Assembly (NCBI GenBank): GCA_028276215.1
Contig: JAPYWT010000219.1
Location: 1-5,024, forward strand
Source: Thermoflexus sp.
Lineage (GTDB): Bacteria > Chloroflexota > Anaerolineae > B4-G1 > DUEL01
DNA length: 5,024 nucleotides
Reading direction: 5' to 3'
The translations under genes were made by a program, and so were the position numbers. Positions 1 through 5,024 of the stretch are shown here, piece by piece. Every line of letters begins with the position of its first letter. The first letter of the stretch is position 1. The notes below the pieces were generated by a model, which saw only the letters and a program-made list of their open reading frames with translations, was not told the origin of the DNA and ran no database searches.

Positions 1-37
1 TAGCCTGCGAATACAGGCCTGGCGGCCTGCGCTACAG
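1..37. repeat. Possible edge of a GC-rich palindromic interspersed repeat
   Basis: This stretch contains a perfect 6-bp inverted repeat, CAGGCC (14-19) and GGCCTG (24-29), around a TGGC loop. It also carries a direct repeat of GCCTGCG at 3-9 and 25-31. All three forward frames stop within the first ~95 bases and no coding signature is visible. The motif resembles short interspersed palindromic elements I associate with intergenic DNA of high-GC environmental bacteria, but only one copy lies here, so dispersal cannot be shown. The hairpin has no following T-tract, so it is not a convincing terminator. The rest of the leader (38-100) holds nothing I can recognise. Confidence 0.35.
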
Positions 38-100
38 GGGCATGCCTTCGCCGCGTCTTTGATAGCGCTTGCCCGGGGGCTCCCTGGTAGGTAGTTACCC

Positions 101-167
101 TGCATCTTGTATCTTGCATCTTGCATCCTGCATCTTGCATCTTGCATCCTGCATCTTGCATCTTGCA
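101..167. repeat. Tandem heptanucleotide array TGCATCT/TGCATCC (9 units plus a partial)
   Basis: Nine full 7-bp units occupy 101-163, followed by a partial TGCA at 164-167. Unit 2 (108-114) is TGTATCT. Units 4 (122-128) and 7 (143-149) end in C rather than T; the other six are TGCATCT. Every intact unit contains the self-complementary tetramer TGCA, and the plus strand is pyrimidine-rich. The array stops exactly at the purine-rich ribosome binding site of the next gene, so it forms most of that gene's untranslated leader or promoter region. Short tandem heptamers are known in some filamentous cyanobacteria (STRR sequences); whether this belongs to a comparable family is inference. Confidence 0.96.
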
Positions 168-173
168 AAGGAG
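167..173 (+). promoter_or_regulatory. Shine-Dalgarno for the flippase-like gene, decides its start
   Basis: AAAGGAG lies four bases upstream of the ATG at 178, giving a strong though slightly close Shine-Dalgarno. It follows the heptamer array directly; its first A is shared with the last partial unit. It identifies ATG 178 as the start. The in-frame TTG at 121 and earlier possibilities lie inside the array, have no binding site and would put repeat-derived residues in front of a clear signal peptide. Confidence 0.8.
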
Positions 174-177
174 TCCC

Positions 178-2724
178 ATGCGCACACGTTGCATCACCTG
201 CATCGGCCTTATCCTGCTCCTGTTCTCCCTTTTTGCCCCCGCCGTCCTGGCAGAAGGCACGCCACCCCTGGCCGTCTACTACGCCGGGCCCGAGGGCGGC
301 GTGCGGACGGCCCTGGCCCTGGCCGCCGACATCCGCCTGGTCCCCGACCCCGCCCAGGCCGACGTCCTGGTCCTCAACGGCGCCATTCCCGACCCGGAGG
401 GGCTGGCGGCCCGCGTCCGGGAGGGGGCGGGCCTGGTCCTCATCCTGGGCCCGGACCTGACCGCCGATGAGGTCTCCACCCTGCTGGGCTTTCCGGTGGC
501 GCTGGAGGCACGGGAGAAGCCCCTCAGCCTGGTCGCGGTGGAGGGGGTCGCCGACCCCGTGCTGAGCGAGATCGTCTGGACCAGCGCGCCGCAGGTCCGC
601 CAGCGCTACGGGGTGACCACCCCCGTCTCGGCGCTGACCCCGCTGGTGGTGGGCTTTGAGGACGGCTCCTGGGTCCTCTGGTCGGCCCTGGGCGGACGGG
701 CGTACGTCTTCAACGCCTTTCTGGACGAGGCCAACCCCCAGTTCCAGAGTTGGGCGTACTTCAACTACTTCGTCTATCATCTGACCCTGCGCGCCGGGGG
801 CCGGACGCCTCTCCCGTTTGCGGACTACCCGGCCTCCCCCGTGCCCCACGAGCGGGACCGGCTCGTCCTCTACCTCCTGCTGGCGGGGATGCTGGCCCTG
901 GCAGTGGCCGTTTTCTGGGCCGTCCGGCGCTACAGCCGCGCCCACCCGGAGGCCCTGGACGTGCTGGTGGCCGACCGGCAGGACTTCGCCACCCGCGAGG
1001 CCGGGACGGCCTGGGAGGACGTCGGTTTCCACCGCCCCCTGGCGGGCTTCTTCGTCGCCCTGATGATGGGGCTGGTGCTCTTCGTCCCCCTCATCATCTA
1101 CCAGAACCTGGTCCTCCCCGTCTACATTCTCCCTTCGGCCCAGGCCCTGGGCATCTGGGGGCGGGTGGTCCAGTTCTTCAACTTCCTCTGGTTGCTCTTT
1201 GACCTGGGCACCAGCGCCGCCTTCATCAAGTTCTTCGCTCAGTACCGGGTCCACGACCCCCGGCGGGCCATCCAGTACGGGCAGGTCTTCGTCTGGTGGC
1301 AGGCCCTCTCCGGCGCGCTGCAGGTGGCCATGGTGACGGCGGTGGCCGGCACCCTCCTCCCCCGCACCCCGTACGCGCTCTACACCTGGAGCATCATCAT
1401 CCACACCTTCATCCAGATTCCCGGCTTCTACCAGGTGATGCGGCACGGGCTGATGGCCTGGCAGCGGTTTGACTACGCCCAGATTCTGGACATCGCCCTG
1501 GCCCTCATCTTCCCGATGCTCACCCAGCCAGTGCTGGTCACGCTGATGGTGCGCTGGGGCGCAGCACATCCCATCTTCGGCGGGCCGATGGGCGGCGTCC
1601 TGGGGATGGGGATGGCCGCCTACGCGGCGGAACTCCTGTCCTTCCTGGTGGGCCTGTGGCTCTACCGGCGGCTGGGCTACAACGCCCGTCTCCTCTTTCT
1701 GGCCCACTTTGACTGGGCCATCGTCAAAGAGTCCTTCCGCTTCGGCGTCTTTGAGATGCTGGGGTCCATCGCCTGGGCCGCAGGGCAGGCTCTGGAAATC
1801 CTCATCACCCAGACCCGGCTGGTCAACTACAACGAGGTCTGGGGGAACTGGACCCTGGCGCAGAACTTCATCTTCTCCTATAACGTCCTGAACACCCTGT
1901 ACTCCAACCTGATGTCCTCCATCTCCGAGGCCATCTCCAACGCCCGGAAGGTGTTGAGCCAGTACTACTCGGTGATGGCCTACAAGTGGGGCGGCATCAT
2001 GAGCGCCTTCATCGGCGCGGTCCTGCTGGCGGTCGCCGACCGGTTCATCCTGGGCGCCTCGGGGCCGGAATTCGTCCGCGCCGCCGCGTACGCCATCCCC
2101 CTCATCATCTGGGGCGCCATCCAGTACCCGTCGTGGGTGGGGGATAACGTCCAGTTGGGTGCCAACCGCCCCTACCTGAAGTCCATCCTGGTGGCGGGGG
2201 AGCAGGTCATCCGTATCGTCCTGGCCCTCATCCTGCTGCGGCGCTACCAGATCAACGCCCTCATCTTCGCCTACTTCGTGGGCCTGCTGACGAAGGACAT
2301 CGTCGCCTACTTTGTCAACGATCGCCTCTGCTTCCCCCAGCGGTTCTACTTCTGGCAGTCGCTGGGGGCGCCGCTGCTGGCGGGGGCGGCCCACTACCTG
2401 GTCCTGCGCTGGCTCACGGGTCTCATCTGGCGGGGCGACCAGATCACCAGCGTGCTCATCTTCTTCATCGGCATCCTCCCCTCCTTCCCGCTCTTCGCCT
2501 TCTTCTACGCCCTCTTCGGCGGGTGGGACGAGGAGACGCTGGCGGAGGTCCGGCACGCGGTGAACCTGACCGGGTTCGTGCGGCCGCTGGCCTGGCTCTT
2601 CTGGGGGGCGAGTGCCCTGGGGGCGCGGCTGAGCCCTCTGCACGGCCGCTTCCCCATCACCATCCGCCCGACCGCGCTGGAAGAGGCCCGCGCCCTCACC
2701 GAAGAGCGCGTCAAGTTGATTTAA
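178..2724 (+). CDS. Signal peptide + amidotransferase-like domain fused to a MOP/Wzx-like flippase
   Basis: This 848-residue membrane protein probably moves lipid-linked glycans or similar polyprenyl-bound substrates across the cytoplasmic membrane. Residues 1-25 form a signal peptide (basic start, hydrophobic core, cleavage after VLA). Residues ~26-225 form a soluble extracytoplasmic domain with alternating strand/helix segments (DVLVLNGAIPD at 62-72, GAGLVLILGPD at 83-93), resembling class-I glutamine-amidotransferase-like folds. It contains no cysteine, so the usual catalytic nucleophile is missing and a binding or structural role is likelier. Residues 229-249 are a membrane span followed by RR, which places 250-288 in the cytoplasm. 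From ~290 to ~790 there are about 12-14 hydrophobic spans. Family-like motifs here include DLGTSAAFIKFFAQY at 342-356 and MAWQRFDYAQ at 426-435, as in polysaccharide flippases (MOP superfamily), which are usually 400-500 residues without such an N-terminal domain. The C-terminal ~50 residues are a charged tail. The flippase assignment is fairly firm; the fold of the N-terminal domain is tentative and the substrate unknown. Heptamer arrays flank the gene on both sides. Confidence 0.78.
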   Translation: MRTRCITCIGLILLLFSLFAPAVLAEGTPPLAVYYAGPEGGVRTALALAADIRLVPDPAQADVLVLNGAIPDPEGLAARVREGAGLVLILGPDLTADEVSTLLGFPVALEAREKPLSLVAVEGVADPVLSEIVWTSAPQVRQRYGVTTPVSALTPLVVGFEDGSWVLWSALGGRAYVFNAFLDEANPQFQSWAYFNYFVYHLTLRAGGRTPLPFADYPASPVPHERDRLVLYLLLAGMLALAVAVFWAVRRYSRAHPEALDVLVADRQDFATREAGTAWEDVGFHRPLAGFFVALMMGLVLFVPLIIYQNLVLPVYILPSAQALGIWGRVVQFFNFLWLLFDLGTSAAFIKFFAQYRVHDPRRAIQYGQVFVWWQALSGALQVAMVTAVAGTLLPRTPYALYTWSIIIHTFIQIPGFYQVMRHGLMAWQRFDYAQILDIALALIFPMLTQPVLVTLMVRWGAAHPIFGGPMGGVLGMGMAAYAAELLSFLVGLWLYRRLGYNARLLFLAHFDWAIVKESFRFGVFEMLGSIAWAAGQALEILITQTRLVNYNEVWGNWTLAQNFIFSYNVLNTLYSNLMSSISEAISNARKVLSQYYSVMAYKWGGIMSAFIGAVLLAVADRFILGASGPEFVRAAAYAIPLIIWGAIQYPSWVGDNVQLGANRPYLKSILVAGEQVIRIVLALILLRRYQINALIFAYFVGLLTKDIVAYFVNDRLCFPQRFYFWQSLGAPLLAGAAHYLVLRWLTGLIWRGDQITSVLIFFIGILPSFPLFAFFYALFGGWDEETLAEVRHAVNLTGFVRPLAWLFWGASALGARLSPLHGRFPITIRPTALEEARALTEERVKLI

Positions 2725-2730
2725 CCCACC

Positions 2731-2821
2731 GTTTCACGTTTCACGTTTCACGTTTCACGTTTTACGTTTCACGTTTCACGTTTCACGTTTTACGTTTCAC
2801 GTTTCACGTTTCACGTTTCAC
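2731..2821. repeat. Tandem heptanucleotide array GTTTCAC/GTTTTAC (13 units)
   Basis: Thirteen contiguous 7-bp units fill 91 of the 98 bases between the flippase-like gene and the response regulator. Eleven units are GTTTCAC; units 5 (2759-2765) and 9 (2787-2793) are GTTTTAC. Each unit junction creates the self-complementary tetramer ACGT. Only six bases separate the previous stop codon from the array, and one base separates it from the next start codon, so no room remains for a conventional terminator or ribosome binding site. The plus strand has no stop codon in any frame within the array, so translated open frames run through it as artefacts. It is not CRISPR, because it has no spacers. Confidence 0.98.
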
Positions 2822-2822
2822 A

Positions 2823-3524
2823 ATGGACACCATCCTGGTCGTAGAGGACGAACCCGTCCTCCTGGAGACGCTGGAGTACAACCTGAAGCGGGAGGGCTAC
2901 CGGGTCGTGACGGCTGCCGACGGCTGGCAGGCTGTGGAGGTGGCCCGTCGGGAGCGCCCGGACCTGGTCATCCTGGACATCATGCTCCCCGGCATAGACG
3001 GCTTTGAGGTCTGCCGAATCCTGCGGCGGGAGACGACCGTCCCCATCCTGATGCTCACTGCCCGCACCGACGAGGTGGACAAGGTCGTCGGGCTGGAGAT
3101 GGGAGCGGACGACTACGTGACCAAGCCCTTCAGCATGCGGGAACTCCTGGCGCGGGTCCGGGCCCTCCTGCGCCGGGAGCGGATGCTGCGGGAGGAACTG
3201 GCCGCGGAGCAGGCCGAAGGACGGGAGCGGCTGACTTTCGGCGACCTGACCATAGACGCGGCCAGCCGGAGGGTCTACCTGCGGGGGGAGGAGGTCCCCC
3301 TGAAGCCGAAGGAGTACGACCTGCTCCTCTTCCTGGCCCGCCACCGGGGGATGGTCCTCTCCCGCGACCTCATTCTGGAGCGGGTGTGGGGGTGGGATTT
3401 CGTCGGTGGCAGCCGCACCGTAGACGTCCACATCCGCTGGTTGCGGGAGAAACTGGAGGACGACCCCGCCAACCCCACCCGCATCGTGACCGTCCGGGGT
3501 ATTGGGTACCGGTTTGAGGGGTAA
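2823..3524 (+). CDS. OmpR/PhoB-family response regulator (winged helix)
   Basis: A 233-residue cytoplasmic transcription factor of normal length for the family. The receiver domain (residues ~3-117) has the full catalytic set: acidic pair E8/D9, phospho-acceptor D52 in LDIMLPGIDG, T79, switch aromatic Y98 and K101 in the KPF motif. A charged linker (~119-136) leads to an OmpR/PhoB winged-helix DNA-binding domain (~137-232), with LKPKEYDLLLFLARH before the recognition region, then SRTVDVHIRWLREKL and the terminal wing RGIGYRFEG. The start is fixed by the receiver beginning (MDTILVVEDE). No Shine-Dalgarno exists, because the GTTTCAC array runs to one base before the ATG, so translation may be leaderless or independent of anti-Shine-Dalgarno pairing. 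The histidine kinase starts one base after the stop, so it is the probable cognate partner. It is of PhoB/PhoP/RegX3 type, but whether it responds to phosphate is not shown, so I give no gene symbol. Confidence 0.96.
   Translation: MDTILVVEDEPVLLETLEYNLKREGYRVVTAADGWQAVEVARRERPDLVILDIMLPGIDGFEVCRILRRETTVPILMLTARTDEVDKVVGLEMGADDYVTKPFSMRELLARVRALLRRERMLREELAAEQAEGRERLTFGDLTIDAASRRVYLRGEEVPLKPKEYDLLLFLARHRGMVLSRDLILERVWGWDFVGGSRTVDVHIRWLREKLEDDPANPTRIVTVRGIGYRFEG
3516..3521 (+). promoter_or_regulatory. Probable Shine-Dalgarno for the histidine kinase, inside the regulator's last codons
   Basis: GAGGGG sits over the final codons of the response regulator, four bases before ATG 3526. Stop TAA (3522-3524), one G, then ATG gives a near-overlapping junction typical of translational coupling. 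The match to the anti-Shine-Dalgarno is moderate, and these bases also encode the Glu-Gly end of the regulator, so part of the match could be coincidental. Confidence 0.5.
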
Positions 3525-3525
3525 G

Positions 3526-5024
3526 ATGAAACGATTCCGCAGTCTCCGCTGGCGATTGCTGGCCCTGGTGGAACTGGCCATCCTGCTGGCGATGGTCGTC
3601 CTGGCTCTGGGCCTCTCCGCGATGGTCCGGCGCACCTACCTGGGCCATCTGGAGGAGCAGTTGACGATGGAGGCCCGTCTCATCGGGGACGCGCTGGCTC
3701 CGGCGATGGCCTCCGGCCCGCCCGAGGAGTTGCTGGACGCGGAGGCCCACCGCTACGCGGCCCTGCTGGACGCCCGGGTCACCCTTATCGGCCCTGACGG
3801 CACCGTTTGGGGGGAGTCCCACGAGGACCGGACGCAGATGGAAAACCACCTGAGCCGGCCCGAGGTCCAGCAGGCCCTGGCGGAGGGCCGGGGGGTCGCC
3901 ATCCGTTTCAGCCACACCGTGGGCTACGAGATGATGTACGCGGCGGTGCCGGTGGAGGCCGGGGGGCGCGTCGTGGGCATCGCGCGGGTGGCCCTGCCCC
4001 TCCGGCAGGTCCAGGCGAACGTGGCCCGCCTTCAGCGGACGGTCGGGCTGATGGCCGTCCTCTTTCTGGGCCTGGTCGGACTTATCGTCTTCCTCCGGCT
4101 GGCCCCCACCATCGGGGCGATTGGCGACCTTTCCGACGCGCTGGGGCGGCTGACGGCGGGCGACCTGGACGCGCGCGTCCTCCCCAGGACCGACGACGAA
4201 CTGGGCGACCTGGCCCGCGCCTACAACCAGATGGCGGACCGCCTGCGGGAGACCATCCGGGCCCTTCGGGAGGAACAGGCGCGCCTCTCGGGCCTGCTGG
4301 AGCGGATGACCGATGGCGTCCTCATCACCGACCGGGAGGGACGGGTGCGCCTGATCAACCCCGCCGCTGCCCGGATGCTGGGCGTCTCCCCCCAGGAGGC
4401 GCTGGGCCGTTCGTTTGTCCAGGTCGCGTGGGACCACCGCCTGGTCGGGCTGTGGGAGGAGTGCCGGGAGCGCGGGCAGGAGGGGGTCGGCCTGATAGAG
4501 ATGGGACCCCGTCGGCCCGTCTTCCACGCCGTCGTCACGCCGCTGGAGGGGGAGGAGGGCGCGGCGCTGGTGCTCCTGCAGGACCTGACGCGCGTGCGGG
4601 AGTTGGAGACGGTGCGGCGGGACTTTGTGGCCAACGTCTCCCACGAACTGCGGACGCCCCTGGCGACGCTGAAGGCCCTGGTGGAGACGCTGCAGGAAGG
4701 CGCGCTGGAAGACCCCCAGGCCGCCCGTCGGTTCCTGGAGCGGATGGAGGGGGAGGTGGACCGGCTGGACCGGCTGGTGGGGGAACTGCTGGAACTGGCG
4801 CGCATAGAGTCGGGGCGCGCGCCGCTGGAGATGGCGCGTGTGGCGGTGGCCGACATCGTCCGGCCGCCGGTGGAGGACCTGCGCCCGCTGGCGGAGCGGT
4901 CCGGCCTCTCTCTGGAGGTCCGCCTGGACCCCGACCTGCCCCCCGTTCTGGCGGACGTGGACGGGATGCGGCGGGTGGTCGCCAATCTGGTCCACAACGC
5001 CATCCAGTTCACCCCGTCCGGTGG
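3526..5024 (+). CDS. PhoR/WalK-type sensor histidine kinase, 3' end outside window
   Basis: This membrane-bound sensor kinase should autophosphorylate on histidine and pass the phosphate to D52 of the adjacent regulator. The window shows 499 codons plus two bases. Order: basic start and first membrane span (~11-33); extracytoplasmic sensor (~36-170) with VTLIGPDGTVWGES and MENHLSRPEVQQAL, like the Cache-type sensors of PhoR-family kinases; second span (~173-193); HAMP (~192-243, ending DELGDLARAYNQMADRL); PAS (~253-356, with DGVLITDREGRVRLINPAA); HisKA (~363-430) with phospho-acceptor H373 in SHELRTPL; and the start of the HATPase domain with N-box residues N487 and N491 in NLVHNAIQFT. The G-boxes of the ATPase domain lie beyond the edge, so completeness cannot be judged. 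ATG 3526 is chosen because it follows the regulator stop by one base, has GAGGGG upstream and precedes the first span. The signal sensed is unknown; PhoR-like architecture does not prove phosphate sensing. Confidence 0.96.
   Translation, partial: MKRFRSLRWRLLALVELAILLAMVVLALGLSAMVRRTYLGHLEEQLTMEARLIGDALAPAMASGPPEELLDAEAHRYAALLDARVTLIGPDGTVWGESHEDRTQMENHLSRPEVQQALAEGRGVAIRFSHTVGYEMMYAAVPVEAGGRVVGIARVALPLRQVQANVARLQRTVGLMAVLFLGLVGLIVFLRLAPTIGAIGDLSDALGRLTAGDLDARVLPRTDDELGDLARAYNQMADRLRETIRALREEQARLSGLLERMTDGVLITDREGRVRLINPAAARMLGVSPQEALGRSFVQVAWDHRLVGLWEECRERGQEGVGLIEMGPRRPVFHAVVTPLEGEEGAALVLLQDLTRVRELETVRRDFVANVSHELRTPLATLKALVETLQEGALEDPQAARRFLERMEGEVDRLDRLVGELLELARIESGRAPLEMARVAVADIVRPPVEDLRPLAERSGLSLEVRLDPDLPPVLADVDGMRRVVANLVHNAIQFTPSG

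Noticed and set aside
14..29. Rho-independent terminator of an upstream gene
   Set aside because: The hairpin arms are only 6 bp and no T-tract follows; no upstream coding sequence is visible.
69..97. Sigma-70-like promoter (TTGCCC at 69-74, TAGTTA at 92-97)
   Set aside because: The -10 matches the consensus poorly (2 of 6), so this is no better than chance in this sequence.
101..167. CRISPR array
   Set aside because: Units are contiguous 7-mers with no spacers and no cas genes nearby.
121..177. In-frame extension of the flippase-like gene to a TTG inside the heptamer array
   Set aside because: It would add 19 repeat-derived residues before a clear signal peptide and has no binding site; AAAGGAG sits correctly for ATG 178.
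2731..2821. Array as binding sites (Pho-box-like repeats) for the adjacent PhoB/PhoP-type regulator
   Set aside because: TTTCAC/TTTTAC loosely resembles PhoP-box half sites, but known boxes repeat about every 11 bp, not 7, and the other array has a different sequence; no direct support.
2523..2822. In-frame extension of the response regulator 100 codons upstream, through the second array
   Set aside because: The extension overlaps the flippase gene out of frame and then translates the heptamer repeat; the receiver domain begins normally at ATG 2823.
3370..4995. A 541-codon open frame on the minus strand
   Set aside because: It lies antisense to the well-supported regulator and kinase, is low-complexity and rich in Gln, His, Arg and Pro, and reflects high-GC codon bias rather than a gene. 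The same applies to the other antisense and alternate-frame open stretches.
1..5024. Absence of CTAG as a further avoided palindrome
   Set aside because: CTAG is scarce in most bacterial genomes, so its absence here is not specific and adds little to the TCGA and AGCT result.

Overview
The window is high-GC bacterial DNA in which all three genes lie on the plus strand: a multi-membrane-span protein, then a two-component pair (response regulator and sensor histidine kinase). The kinase runs off the right edge. No taxonomic marker gene is present. The style of the regulator and kinase, the strong GC bias and the heptanucleotide arrays filling the intergenic spaces suggest a member of the Chloroflexota (Anaerolineae-like), possibly thermophilic. 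This is inference from general resemblance, not a search.

Layout. Positions 1-100 hold no convincing gene; the first ~37 bases look like the edge of a GC-rich palindromic interspersed repeat. Positions 101-167 are a tandem array of a 7-bp unit (TGCATCT/C). It runs straight into a good Shine-Dalgarno and the start of an 848-residue gene (178-2724). That protein has a signal peptide, an extracytoplasmic glutamine-amidotransferase-like (probably non-catalytic) domain, a membrane anchor, and then a MOP/Wzx-type polysaccharide flippase-like membrane domain. Almost the whole gap to the next gene is a second, unrelated 7-bp array (GTTTCAC, 13 units, 2731-2821). It ends one base before the start codon of an OmpR/PhoB-family response regulator (2823-3524), which therefore has no Shine-Dalgarno. 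One base after the regulator's stop begins a PhoR/WalK-type histidine kinase (3526 to beyond 5024).

How they work together. Regulator and kinase are almost certainly a cognate, translationally coupled pair: the kinase senses through an extracytoplasmic Cache/PhoR-like domain and phosphorylates Asp52 of the regulator. Nothing in the sequence shows that the flippase-like protein is controlled by this pair; its link is only position and strand.

The most unusual signals are not genes. (1) The palindromes TCGA and AGCT are completely absent from all 5024 bases, although same-composition palindromes such as GTAC and ACGT each occur about a dozen times. Codon choice shows that both are actively avoided. 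(2) Two different heptamer arrays occupy consecutive intergenic spaces and share several design features.
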